Source: Mycosphaerelloides madeirae
Taxonomy: Eukaryota > Ascomycota > Dothideomycetes > Mycosphaerellales > Mycosphaerellaceae
Reading direction: 5' to 3'
Length of the DNA stretch: 64,000 bases
Assembly: GCA_002785995.1 (NCBI GenBank)
Contig: NHNV01000024.1
Coordinates: 248,001-312,000 of the forward strand
Position 1 is the first letter of the stretch. Every line of letters starts with the position of its first letter. Made by a program: the position numbers and the translations under genes. The notes beneath the pieces were generated by a model. It saw nothing but the letters and a program-made list of their open reading frames with translations, was not told where the DNA came from and did no database searches. Below are positions 21,743 to 32,728 of the stretch, piece by piece.

Positions 21743-23056
21743 CGTGTCGGTGTGGTGTGGTGAGGGCGAGGTAGCGGTGAGGGTTGTTTGGAGTGTCTTC
21801 TCGAAGTCTGATAGTTCTGGGTCGCAGGAAATATGCAGAAAGGTCGTAGGAAGGAAGTGGGAGGATGCTATGAGCAGCGGCAGCGGTCGCACGCGAAATA
21901 GCCCGAAGGACCGCTGTCGTGATTGCTGTGTCTGGGTTGATTTGTGATGGCCGGAGCTAGGTGACGTCTATGGGCGAGGAAGGAGCCCTGCAGACGCACA
22001 GGAAGGAGTGCCGGAGATGCGGAAGGCGTGGGAGTTCGTGCTCGAAGCTGCACGGTACTTGGTAATGCGGTGGTGAAAGCTGCCGCACGTCCGCCACCAA
22101 TGATCCCGTGTGCTATTCAACCCCGATGCGAGCGAGTTCCGGTACTTTTCGTAGATATTCCGCGTGAACAATGAGGACCCTGGCGTACGTGAAAAGTTTC
22201 TCCGCTGTGCGGGAGAGGAGTGGTGAGGAGAGGGTGGTGTAAGGGAGGATAGTGCGACGGTGAGGGTCTTGGTCGTACTTTTCTTTCTCGGACTTCCAGA
22301 AGACGGGTGCAACCCACGTCTTTTCGCCCGCGCTTGCAAGGCCCAGGCTCGCCTCCGACTGGCTGCGCGTTTGTTCGCGTGCCAAATGCGGAGATGGCAC
22401 GTTGGGGTCGCAGCGCTCAATTTTGCTTATCGACGCCTGTTCCAGACCGGAAATCGCTGCCGAATTGTACGAGACGCTGCTGTTGAGCTCGTAGCACAGC
22501 ATAAACACGATAGATCTTCTCTCTCAACTGCAACCACGACCGCTGGCTTCTTCCTTCCTACTTATCGTCGGACACGAAACGGGAAGTGAGACGGCCAAGC
22601 AATGCAATTCCCGGATTCGCAAGCTCCCACAATTTCCTGGCCGTTTCGCTGCCGCTGCTCCCGTCGGCGTCGTCGTACCAAGGCGAGGGAGCCGCTCTCA
22701 CGGTCCGTAAGCTTAAAAGTACCCCGAGTCGTCGTGGATGGAAACCTCCACCGTCGACCGCGCGAGGATCAGCCTGCTACAGCACACCACATGTCCTCGC
22801 TTCTCCCGCTGAGACGCCCAACGTCTGGCTCGCTCTTGCTGGTATGGCATGATCCCGGACCCGGCTTACCAAGTTTGTCGTCTTATTTCCCGGAGTTGCA
22901 AAATGGCAGTTTTGAGGGGCGAAGCTAAAACCTCCAGTCCATCCCACGCAGTACCAAGAAGCCACTCCTTACCATTACTCCTCCCGCCGCCAAACATACA
23001 TGCGACATGTATCGTTCGGCCATGTGACCGTTTCCTCGCTACTGGAACGACACTGA
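21743..23056. other. Intergenic with an unsupported minus-strand frame
   Basis: A 131-codon minus-strand frame at 22113-22508 has plausible composition in its second half (KTWVAPVFWKSEKEKYDQDP, then SRTAEKLFTYARVLIVHAEYL), but no domain and no clear splice partner. The rest shows no feature. Confidence 0.3.
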
Positions 23057-23554
23057 ATGCCGACGTCGAGAGAGGCCATCCTCACCGCCATGTCCGTGGG
23101 GGCGGACGAACTGGATATCCAGCAACACATCGACCTTTTCATCATCATCCATCTGGAGTCCCTCGCGCGTGGCATCAACGCTTCCATGAATGATCGCTCT
23201 GGTCTCGACGATCCAAACATCGCTGAGCACATCGACCCGCACTTCACCGCCGTTCCCATGGCGCCCTGGAATACCGCACCACTTGACTTGAATGGTTGGC
23301 GTGATTTCCTCGCCTTCACGAGCAAAGAGTTTCCTGATCTTCATGTTGCCGCTGTCGACCTTCAGACCAATGTCAACGACCGTGAGGGCATTGCCGAAGT
23401 TTTCATGACTTGCCAAGTCACCGGAGCTCCACCGGGAGTCGTCTTACAGAATGTCGGGGCTCTCAAGTTTAGACGAAGTGATGGTATGTGGAAGCTGTAT
23501 GAGTATGAGGGTATGGGCGGTCCGTTCGAAGGTACCGAAAGATGCTGCCAATGA
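23057..23554 (+). CDS. Small unknown protein, tandem copy 1 (possibly SnoaL/NTF2-like)
   Basis: A single exon codes 165 aa. Helical N-terminus (QQHIDLFIIIHLESLARGIN), then NIAEHIDPHFTAVPMAPWN, WRDFLAFTSKEFPDLHVAAVDLQTNVND, FMTCQVTGAPPGVVLQNVGA and KFRRSDGMWKLYEYEGM. The order helix, conserved HIDP/DPHF, helix, then beta strands ending in a Trp-containing strand is reminiscent of the NTF2/SnoaL fold, but this is inference. A paralogue follows at 24106 on the same strand (shared: YIDPDFKATP, ISTNVDNDGIRGMAETFMNYEVTG). Such folds serve as small-molecule enzymes or scaffolds; no catalytic residue can be named here. Confidence 0.6.
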   Translation: MPTSREAILTAMSVGADELDIQQHIDLFIIIHLESLARGINASMNDRSGLDDPNIAEHIDPHFTAVPMAPWNTAPLDLNGWRDFLAFTSKEFPDLHVAAVDLQTNVNDREGIAEVFMTCQVTGAPPGVVLQNVGALKFRRSDGMWKLYEYEGMGGPFEGTERCCQ

Positions 23555-24105
23555 AACACCTAGACACCGGACCTCAATTCAGGTCTACCACTTGGTGTTG
23601 GAAAGTTGAAATAGCCACCCCTTGATTATTCGAGGCCTCGAACCTTGCCAGAGTTACATCACCACCAGCGGTACATCGCCGTAGGATTGTTCTGCTTCGA
23701 TGTCCAAAGTGACTTGCTGGCAGCAGTGCACACGCCATTGTCAAGGTCGAAGTCGTCGATGACACGCCGAGAATCTTCTGAGAATTCTTTTCGCTCAGCT
23801 CTTGCACAAGATCAGGTTCGCGACGTTGTGCCTCAAGGCTTATTGACGACAGCTTCTTGCAATACTACTTGGTTGGGCTAGCTGTTATTATGACCGTTCT
23901 TTGATTACTGCTGGAGCTGCTCCTCCACTCGCGCTAACTTAGATCAGCGGGGTTAGCTCTGCTTCGGTTGTTCCTTCACCGCAGTCGAAAGCTCAGCTAC
24001 TTCGGCTTTACCGCACCTAAAGATATCGAGCCAAGAACTCTCCGCTCACGGGACTCTTGGTGTCACGTCACTTTCATTCGGAATTTCTGATGTCCGGAAT
24101 GCATT

Positions 24106-24722
24106 ATGGGCATGCATGGGCTTGATGAAGCCGATACCCAGAACGCCAATGAAGCGAATACGGCGGCCTCAACAACATCTTCGCTTACGAGCAATACTTG
24201 CCCATCACTCGAAACCCTCGAGCCACCATCACGAGGTGACGAGAAAAGGATTGCAGCAAAAATGGAAATTATCATCGGCCTCGTAATATTCGAAACGAAC
24301 AAACACGCCTTCGATCCCTCCAACCCAATACTCATGTACATCGACCCAGACTTCAAAGCCACTCCCAGTAACTCAACCCCACGCCTCCCCTTATCCTTCC
24401 CCTTTCCTGACGAAACACAGGCCCTCCCGCCCCGCCCCTCGCAGTCTCCATGGCCGAGTACCTCATCCGCATGCGCGAAATCGTCAGCGAGAACCCAGAC
24501 TACCAGATGCAGGTCCTCGATATCTCGACAAACGTCGACAACGATGGTATCAGGGGTATGGCAGAGACGTTCATGAATTATGAGGTTACGGGATATCCCC
24601 AGGGGGTTACGAAGAAGGGCGTGGCGATTTATCGGTGGAGAAGGAGGAGAGGGGTTGGGAGCGAGGAGGGGAGGTGGAGGTGTTTTACGATGGATGTGCT
24701 GGAGGGATTGGAGGGGGTCTAG
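24106..24722 (+). CDS. Small unknown protein, tandem copy 2 (paralogue of 23057)
   Basis: Exons 24106-24367 and 24421-24722, joined across a 53 nt pyrimidine-rich intron (gtaact..ctgac..cag), give 187 aa. Splicing restores the alignment with copy 1: FKATPS then PPAPPLAVSMAEYLIRMRE, DYQMQVLDISTNVDNDGIRG, MAETFMNYEVTGYPQGV. The N-terminus is longer and Ser/Thr-rich than in copy 1. The C-terminus is Arg/Gly-rich (YRWRRRRGVGSEEG), unlike the Lys/Tyr end of copy 1, so this copy may be diverging or losing function. Copy 1 has no intron at this point, so gain or loss followed duplication. The start is the first ATG of the frame; an inner one at residue 53 is possible. Confidence 0.6.
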
Positions 24723-25152
24723 GATGCGAGAGTGTCTGGGAGACAGTGGGGGAGAGGGTACTGTGGTGCGGTTGAGAAGCGTGGAACTAGCTGGAGAAGG
24801 AGAGACTGCGAGGTAGACTCTCCATTCGACAGCGGCAGAGAGACTGCTGTGGCTCGATTGAAATGCGTGGAAGTGGCTGGAGAAGGCGAGATTGCAGCCG
24901 CAGATCGAGTGCGCTCTGTCTTGCTCTCCAATCCATGATGATAGTCCGCGCTACTGTGATCCGGACGATGAGTCTCAGCGCCCACGGCAAGAGCGAGAGC
25001 TTGCGGGTTTCAGCGAGTGAATCATAGTGCGCTTCTACCCGAGCTTTCGAGGAAATTCTGGCAAGTGTCATCTTCGGTTCAAAAATTGATCATAACCGCC
25101 GCTTGATGCGAAAAACATCGACGCCTACGACTTAGCACTCTCTTACCACATC

Positions 25153-26250
25153 ATGGCGCGCAGATGTCGCGGCAGGCCTTGCTGGTCACTCGGAGCGCGG
25201 CTACCACGATTGAGCGGACCGGTGCGCTCTACATCACCAATTTCATCTACAAATGCGAGCGACTCAGAGTCATCCGGAGAAACTATCAAACCAGGCCCAT
25301 CTCCCGCATCGCTCTCTTCGCCATCTTCAAGCGAGTCAGAAGAATCCGAAGAACCTTTTCCACCACGTCAAACACCACTTTCCCTCTCACCAGCTCCTGG
25401 TCCTTGGCTTACAGAGCTCTGTACCGCCTACAACAATCTCGCTGCCGCGCTCAATACCATATGCCCGACTGCCAGATCCTTTTTCCTCGAACCCCTCCTG
25501 TCCGCCACCGAAGCCTCCATGCAACAAATGACCGCTTTCCATAGGCGCATGCGCGAACTCGGCCGGCAAGCGAGATACTGGATCGACAATTTCGCGGTGG
25601 AAGAGAGGATCCGGAACCCATTTATGGCGTGTCGGTATCTGGTGACTGCGCTGCAGGAGGCAGGAGGGATTCTGGGATTTGCATATGGGAAACGGGTGAA
25701 GACTAGAGGAGATATCGATGAAGGAGTTAAGCAGCGGATTGGGATATTTCTGGATGAGGTGGAGGCTGTGGATGAGAATGGAGTCGCAATTAAGTTGAAG
25801 GAGAGGGTTTCGCCAACAGGGAGAAAGAGGGCGGAAGCGGCGAGGGAGGAGATGAGGATTAGGAGGGAGGAAAGGGAGAGGGAACCTGATAAGGAGAACG
25901 AAATGGAAAACGACGGCGACAGTCTGGACGAGGATGACGGGATGGAGGATGAAGACGAGATGGTAGATGAGAAGGAGGCCTCAGATGATGACGACTCCGG
26001 CCAGCTGGACGACGAAGAACTACAGAGGAAAAATGAGGCGGAAGGCCGGAAGGCGATCAAGGCGTACCAGAGTTACCAGAGTAATGCGGGTTTTCTAGTT
26101 GACAGCGGCAGTGAGGGCGAGGAAGGAAGTGATATGAAAGAAGAGGAACCTCCTATTCCGCTTGAAGGCGATGAGATGGAGTTCGAAATGGAGGATGAAG
26201 AGGGATCAGTAGACGATATCGGGTCGCCTGTGAAGCTCAGGAGGGCTTGA
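25153..26250 (+). CDS. Unknown protein with acidic C-terminus, 365 aa
   Basis: One open exon. Residues 1-75 are Arg- and Ser/Pro-rich. About 80-215 form a helical domain starting WLTELCTAYNNLAAALN, continuing AFHRRMRELGRQARYWIDNF and GILGFAYGKRVKTRGDIDEG. Then comes a Lys/Arg/Glu helix (REEMRIRREERERE), and residues 245-360 are extremely acidic (DEDDGMEDEDEMVDEKE and similar) with a short basic end KLRRA. Such acidic tails are common in chaperone-like or chromatin proteins, but no family is recognised. The YNxLAxALN motif recurs in the C-terminal part of the broken frame at 19841-20908, suggesting a local duplicate. The minus strand has a mirror Ser-rich frame that is only a shadow. Confidence 0.65.
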   Translation: MARRCRGRPCWSLGARLPRLSGPVRSTSPISSTNASDSESSGETIKPGPSPASLSSPSSSESEESEEPFPPRQTPLSLSPAPGPWLTELCTAYNNLAAALNTICPTARSFFLEPLLSATEASMQQMTAFHRRMRELGRQARYWIDNFAVEERIRNPFMACRYLVTALQEAGGILGFAYGKRVKTRGDIDEGVKQRIGIFLDEVEAVDENGVAIKLKERVSPTGRKRAEAAREEMRIRREEREREPDKENEMENDGDSLDEDDGMEDEDEMVDEKEASDDDDSGQLDDEELQRKNEAEGRKAIKAYQSYQSNAGFLVDSGSEGEEGSDMKEEEPPIPLEGDEMEFEMEDEEGSVDDIGSPVKLRRA

Positions 26251-27364
26251 GCTGGGCTGAACGTTGTGCGGGTTGCTTGGATTCTCCTCCATGAGGTGCT
26301 TGGATCATTTCCTCGAAGACTAGGTCGTCTAGCAATATTGAGACTCTTGAATGTCCGGTGCCACTGAATCGGCCTGGAATTTGTGTTGATTGCTTGGACT
26401 CTGTCATCAGAATGGACAGAACCGGTTGGCGACTCTCAAACGTCTTTACGATTCGGTGTCATCAAGTTGGTCTGGATGTTGCACGAGATGCTTGGATTCC
26501 GCTCTTGGAATGGAGAGCTATGAATGCCAGTCTTGCGAAGTGATCACTAGACATCTGACTTCTGGGCGCATGTCCTTTACTTCTCGAGACACTGCTGCCA
26601 GTTTTGCTCCGAGGCGCTAGCACATGGTCCGTGCGCCGTCACATGCAAATGCAAGACAAGGTCGTACCCGCGTCGGGGCCGCCATACGCATGCAAGAGCA
26701 AGGTAGTTTAACATCTCAGCCATTTTTTAGGCCTTTGTCGTCAATGAAATTGTTTCCGGCAGATTCTTCTTTGTTCGACCTCGAAACTTGCGACACTCCT
26801 GCTTCGCTGCCAAATGTCTTGGCATCGCGAGACACGTCTCGAAAGCGAAGTTTCTGCGAACTTTGCATCTCACACCAATCTACACCACATTCGAATCGTC
26901 CGCCGCCTCCCTTCGACCCGCGATCCTTCGAGTCAATCCTATCTACGCCAATGTTGGCGCCAACAGGTTAGTCGAAAGCGCAAGAACATCGCAAAGAAAG
27001 AGGCAGAAAAACAGATTTGCTTTCCAAGGTTTCCTCCAAGCTTCATGCACAGTCTGGAGACCGTGCGTATGCGCTACAATCTTCACGCCCGGCCGAGCTT
27101 GATAAGCGGCACGGACTGTGTTCACCAGCGCCAGAGACAGTGGTCATTGTTGCGACAACAGCACATTTAACAATCTTTTGGAAGTACTTATAGCTGACCT
27201 CCCACTCTGCAGATCCTGTTCAAACACGCGCACGCCTTTAATGCTCGCACAACCCTACGACACGGTCACGAAATCGTTTGCCACCCAAAGAAACCTGGCA
27301 CTGCCACGCATCCATCAACGTTGCCATACCGCGGTCTCCAACCCACCACTACCACGTCATCACC
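26251..27364. other. Intergenic, promoter side of LPMO 2
   Basis: About 1.1 kb. Several short copies of a TTGCTTGGA-type word occur at 26270-26510, but no larger repeat emerges. No coding feature is supported. The last few hundred bases must carry the LPMO promoter. Confidence 0.4.
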
Positions 27365-28607
27365 ATGCATTTCCCGGTCCGCACTATTCTTCTGGCATTC
27401 TACCTTTGCTCAGCATCTTGGGGCCATATGTTCATTTCATCCCCGACTCCCATCCCTGGCACCGACCCAAAAGACCCACTCGAGTCTAGCGGAGCGAACT
27501 TCCCCTGCCATGGTGTCACCCTTCCAAATACAGGCGGACAGGTCATGAAGGCTGGATCTCAACAAACTCTCGCTTTCGACTTAGGCGGAGGAGCCAATAC
27601 CGCTGTCCATGGCGGCGGAAGCTGTCAGCTTTCAGTTACCTACGAGACCGACCCCACGAAACAGAAAGATCCAGCCAACTGGAAGGTGATATATTCGATT
27701 GAAGGCGGATGTCCCTCAGATACCTCTGGAAACCTCGAGACCGCTGTCGCTTGTCCCAAGAGCGCCCCTGACTGTGTAAGAAAACAAAGGGGGGGCAGGC
27801 ATCCATTTGTCCAAGACACTTACTGACCTTTCACCCTTCGCTTTCTAGGTTAACTCATTCAACTTCACAATCCCCAACGGCCTCGAGAACGGACACGCAA
27901 TCATGGCTTGGACTTGGTTCAATACTATCGGCAATCGTGAGATCTACATGAATTGCATCAACACACAGATTACTGGCGGCGACGGCTCGGAGATGGAAAG
28001 TTTGCCCGCCATGTTTGTGGCAAACCTCGCAAGTATCGACACTTGTCCTACAACCGAGGAGTACAACGTCAAGTTCCCAAATCCTGGAAAGTATGTCACG
28101 ACTCACACTCAAGGCAATTCGTATCCTCTGGTTGTACCGACTGGTGCTGGCTGCTCTGCTGCGTCCGCAGGAGCAACGTCTGCAGCCTCTGCGCCGGCAT
28201 ACAGCTACTCCCCAGCTAACACATCCGCATCTCCGACTTCCAAATCTTCTTCAGCAGCCCCAAGCAAAATGACAGTACCGGCCACTTCCCCTCCTTCTTC
28301 CGCTCCGGCTGCTCAACAGGGCACTTCCTCCGGCAAATGTCCTTCTAGCCAGACCTCTTGCTCCACTCCAGGAGACATCATCTGCATTGACTCGACGCAC
28401 TTCGGCATCTGCGACATCGACAACTGCGTAATTTCACAACCTGTCGCTCCCGGAACGACGTGCTCCGACGGCAAGATCATGAGGAAGCGTAAGTTCCGCC
28501 CGTAAGGGCTTGGCTCCTTCCTTGTCATACTGACTTCTCATTTAGGGGGATGGAAGCGGAGTCTGGAGGAGTATAAGAAGAAGCATGGCCATCACCACGC
28601 TCACTGA
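27365..28607 (+). CDS. Secreted AA11-like LPMO, paralogue 2, with His-rich tail
   Basis: Exons 27365-27775, 27849-28488 and 28546-28607 (introns of 73 and 57 nt) give 370 aa. The signal peptide is residues 1-20; His21 (HMFISSP) becomes the N-terminal copper ligand. The second His is in AVHGGGSCQLSVT, and NREIYMNC is conserved. A Ser/Ala/Pro/Thr linker leads to a Cys module (SCSTPGDIICIDS, FGICDIDNC, APGTTCSDGKI) aligned residue by residue with paralogue 1. The last intron splits the Arg codon of a KRG at 350-352. Downstream the tail reads KKKHGHHHAH. If this intron is retained, translation ends after RKRKFRP and the His tail is lost. Start at 27365 has good context. Chitin or related substrate is inferred from AA11 membership. 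Confidence 0.88.
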
Positions 28608-28795
28608 CTGACAGCCTGACTTTGGCTGCGTATTGCGGGAAAGATTCTCTTCACTTTGTGGAAAGTTGATGACGTGAGAAGACAGTTATGGCTGACAAGT
28701 GCAGGTTCATTTGTACTGGATGGTATTTAGAAAAATGGACAACTCCTTACCCTGGTGCTGGTTTCCATCTTACAATTCCCTATGCCTCCTTATAT

Positions 28796-29532
28796 CTATT
28801 GGTGGCCTATTTGCCGTATCACTCCAGCACCTTTTTCTACCTCCTTTATTGCCAGCGCCGCTTGCTTGAGGGCCAACTCCTGATTTCGCTTTATCATAAT
28901 GTTCAGGAGTCGCTGCTGCTTCCAAATAAATAATATCCGAGCAGATGGTGGAGGACGCTGTGGCCGGGCAGCTTCCTCGTCCTCGAGGTTGCACTGTACT
29001 GCGGCGTCTACGTAGATCGCGCGAGGTTTCTTGGCGATCCGGCTAGAATTGCGGGTCAGCATCTGCAAATATCTGGCTGACTACTACTCGAGGTCATGCC
29101 TGGTTGGTTTCTTAGGTGCCGCAGCATCCCGCTCTTCTTCCTCCTCCGATCGTAGCGCTCCCAGTCTTGCGTGGAAATGACAGCGCGAAAATTTTCTTCT
29201 GGTCCCGGCTCCTCGAGCGCAGAGTCCCGACGCTTGATCGGTGTGGCATTCTTCCGACTTGCTCTTTGCGTGCCTTGTTCGACGCGGGTGTGATATTCGC
29301 GCGACTTCTTGACGTGCGCTTTGACGTCAACGCCGGTGGAAATTCTCAAGGCACCGTACTTGTTCCTGGCAGAATCGACGCCGCGGGCGGCTTCAGAATG
29401 TGCAAGAAGTTCGTCTGAAACGCGCTGCCAGAGGAGGGACTCTTTGACGACGTCGACATTTTCGGTATTGACCAGCCGCTTGACAATGTCGACCAGGACG
29501 ATCTCTTCTGCGTCGGTCCAGTGTCCTGACAT
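28796..29532 (-). pseudogene. Myb/SANT-like gene broken by a frameshift
   Basis: The first frame (29532-29056, 158 codons) starts MSGHWTDAEEIVLVDIVKRL and continues with WQRVSDELLAHSEAARGV and SARNKYGAL, the helix-turn pattern of fungal Myb/SANT-like DNA-binding domains. It ends at a TGA. A second frame (29068-28796) overlaps it by 13 nt and reads SSRIAKKPRAIYVDAAVQCN then a long coiled coil (KQQRLLNIMIKRNQELAL, KQAALAIKEVEKGAGV). No usable intron donor exists between the frames: all local GT donors give the wrong phase. The pair therefore looks like one gene split by a one-base shift. The first frame could still give a short DNA-binding protein. Confidence 0.5.
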
Positions 29533-30207
29533 GTTGACGGTCAGTGATGTCGAGTGTGGAAAGGTGCGGCTTGAAGCAGCGAGAAATTGTTGTGTGGCAT
29601 TCGGCTAGCGGCAACCGTTAGACTTTACGCTAGCTCGCTTATTGCTTTCACATGCCAGTGCTCTGAATTCAGAACAAGAACGTTGAATTTTGTAGGCATT
29701 CTGAAAAACAGACTAGTATCGACATGTTGCGGTACTTCTCAATGAAAACGTTATCTTTTGCTCCTGCTACACCACCATGATTGCCGTCTGATCGATGGAG
29801 AGCATGATTTTTAATCTGAATGTACACCTCCATAAAATTGCCGAGTTGACTCGGGCAAACAAGTGAAAGAGCTAGCCGAGTTTCCGCCTACGTGAAATTG
29901 CAAATGGCAGAGTGAATGATTTAGACTATGTGGTGAAGCGCTTCACTCGAAACGCTCCCCAAAATCTCATTGCTCGGCAATATTAGTGTTGGTTGGGTCT
30001 CTCTCGTACGTACGATACAGTCACTTCTAGTGAGATTCTCATAATGATACGATGTTGTTGATTCATTCTTCTATCTCTGAGAATAGGTGGAAGTGAAGAG
30101 TACAGCCTCCTTGCAAGGGTGTGGAGAACAAGCCAGTTCCCTGTTGTGGTGCCGGTGGTATCCGACACATATGAAACAACAATTAGAGCGATCGCAAAAC
30201 TCACCCC
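29533..30207. other. AT-richer intergenic DNA
   Basis: About 670 bp before the repeat array with no supported gene. Composition is visibly richer in A/T than in flanking genes. Confidence 0.4.
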
Positions 30208-30854
30208 GAATGTATCTCGAAGCAAGTATTGCCTACTACGCTCTCACGAACACAATCCTTGAGCCTACGGAAGCTAATAAAAATGAGATCGTCATTGAAA
30301 TTGAGCGGTCCTGGACTGCTCTCTGAACTTTTAATTCTCACTGACCCTATGCTCACGACCAGAGCGGCGCAGTTCATACTGCTTCTTACGAGTTCGAATG
30401 GTGTGTGATCGATTATACCAAGTGGAGTCTTTTCTATGTAGCGCTTCTGATAGTTACATTCCTCTTTGCAGTGAGCGCAGAAGTCACTTCCGAGTGTTTC
30501 TCGAATGAAGCGCTATCTATTACGCTCTTGCGAACACGATGCTTGAATCTTCAGGGCCTGATCAGAATGAGAGCATTATCGAGGATGGACGGTTCTGCAA
30601 TCGCTCTCTAAGATTACATCCCTCGCTCACCCTATGTTCATGACTTGAACGGCGCAGTCGATACTGCTTCTACCGAGTGCGAAGAAAATGTGATTGATTG
30701 CAGCATCCATTCCTCGTCATAGAGAGTACAAAAGTCACTCTGGAGTGTTTCTCGAATGAAGCTGTATTTACTACGCTCTTGAGAACACGACGCCCGAGTC
30801 TACAAAGCCTAATTAGAATGAGATGATCATCGAGAATGGACGGCCCTAAAGTTA

Positions 30855-30886
30855 CACCGCGGGGAAGCTACGCACAGATTTCCAAC
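30855..30886 (+). repeat. Left terminal inverted repeat
   Basis: Outer end of the transposon; differs from the right copy at positions 1, 16, 22 and 27. The preceding TA is the target site copy. Confidence 0.85.
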
Positions 30887-31038
30887 CCACCACCTTTGAT
30901 CCATTTGTTGAAATGAATGATATTGATGATGTTGTAGGTGTCCCTTCTATGTCTGAAGTGTAAGACGTACTCTAATATTACCGTCCTTGGCGCTTACTTC
31001 ATCACCATTACCACACATTCAAAAATGACTCGTTAGCG

Positions 31039-32718
31039 CAGCAAGCGACTCAAATTGAAGCCAATATCCAGGCGGCTGTTGCGGTCTTTCGAAAAGATGA
31101 AAACGACTCCGTTCGCGCCGCTGCTCTCGCATTCTCTATACACCTTCCACTCTCCGAGCCCGCCTTGCTGGCACTACTTCACGATCGCACGCCCACGAAT
31201 ACGTTCAGATACTCTCAAATGCCGAATAACGGACTTTAGTACGATGGATATCACGACTCTGCCGGACAGGATTCCCAGCCTCACCTGCGTTGGTGGTAGA
31301 AATGGCTGAGGAAGTGCGTCGGTCTCGCTTCCAGCTTTCGCAGTCGCCACCTCCAACCTTACGACCTATTGGCGAGAACCGGATTACACGCTTCCGCATG
31401 TGACATCCTGAGATCCAAGGCGTCTGGGCTCGGCAGATTGATAGTGCATGACACGCTGCAGTAAATGCTGCTACAATAAAGACGTGGTTCGATGCTGTTA
31501 CCGAGATTCAAATCCAGCACTATTGCTCTCCTAATTGTACTTACAACACGGACGAGTCCGGATTTGCCGTTGGCACCTGTCAATCCTCGAGAGTACTTGT
31601 AAACATTCGCGAGATGTCGTGCTGGAAGGTGATCAACGGTCGGCAAGAGTGGGTTACAGCGATTGAGTGTGTAAGTGCTGCTGGCATCGCGGTTCCGCCG
31701 CTGGTCATTTTCAAGGCAAAGAACACTAACACGTCCTGGATCCCGGCAGATACGCCTCCGGACTTGAGATTCTCAACGATCAACAGCGGTTGGACGTCTG
31801 ACAGCCATGCATACGAGTGGCTGACCACTGTTTTTAAGCCGTCAACAAAGCCTGCTGACCTAGCGCAGCGGCAGCTTCTCATAATGGACGGCTATGGAAA
31901 TCACATTACTGCTAATGTGATCGCATACTGCATGGAACATGCAATCGACCTTCTTATTCTGCCGCCGTAGACGTCGCATGCGCTTCAACCGCTCGATGTA
32001 AGCGTGTTCTCGCCGCTAAAGCGCGCGCTGGCTGCCGAGACCGATGCAGCTTCACAAGTTGACGTAGGCCGCATTCTACGCAGCGAATGGACATCGATGT
32101 ACATCCGCGCGAGGCAGTCCGTACTACGCCTAGCGAACATCCTCTCTAGCTTCAAAAGTGACCGGTCTGTGGCCGTTGTCGCCAATCGCGGTGCTCGAGA
32201 AGTTGCCCGCACTGTAGGCTTCTCAGGCTTCGGAGCCGCACAATACAACGACACCACGCGGGCTCAACCTCTCGTTACTTCAGAGTAATCCTCCGGACGT
32301 CACAGAGCTTCGCGAGGCAAATGTGTAATGCCTTGCCGCAGTAGAGAGCGCTACTGACCTCCCAAAGCCGGTAAGGCGCTACATCTCTCGGCGGACCCAG
32401 GATTCCGAAGCGTTGTGTAGTAAGAATGCCAAACTTCGTACGGAGAATTCAAAGCATAGGGAGATGCTCCAGACCCGGAAGAATCTAACCACTGGCAAGC
32501 AAGTCACATTGAAGGGGAAGCTTGTGTTTAGTACTAAAGAAGAGCTGGAGGTAGCCCGCGAAGCGGAGAGGGCGACAGCGGACAAAACTTCACGTAAGCG
32601 GCGCCGCACACCACCTCCAGTCGCAGAAATCGAGAGCCAGGAAGTTGAACCGCTTGCAAATGTTTCTAGCAGCTCAGTTTCAGAGTGCATCATAGTGCGG
32701 CCGCGTGGTTCGAGTTGA
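31039..32718 (+). pseudogene. Decayed pogo/Fot1 transposase
   Basis: From 31039 the frame reads QQATQIEANIQAAVAVF then SVRAAALAF, the Psq-type helix-turn-helix of the family, and stops at TAG 31237-31239. After a scrambled stretch, DESGF (catalytic Asp at 31551) begins the DDE domain. REMSCWKVINGRQEWVTAIE, the second Asp in LIMDGYGNH (31887) and LLILPP follow. A TAG at 31968-31970 interrupts the normally conserved PPxTSHALQPLDVSVF, which resumes in the same frame. The C-terminal tail (KNAKLRTENSKHREMLQTRK, VFSTKEELEVAREAE) is in another frame up to 32718. CAG-to-TAG fits cytosine deamination such as RIP, but only one copy is visible here. Confidence 0.82.
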
Positions 32719-32728
32719 AAGGTGGAGA

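Noticed and set aside
22113..22508. 131-codon minus-strand frame as a gene
   Set aside because: Part of it looks protein-like, but there is no domain, start context or splice partner; left as unsupported.
25428..26060. Minus-strand 210-codon frame, Ser-rich
   Set aside because: It is the mirror of the acidic Glu/Asp codons of the plus-strand gene at 25153, which gives poly-Ser on the opposite strand.
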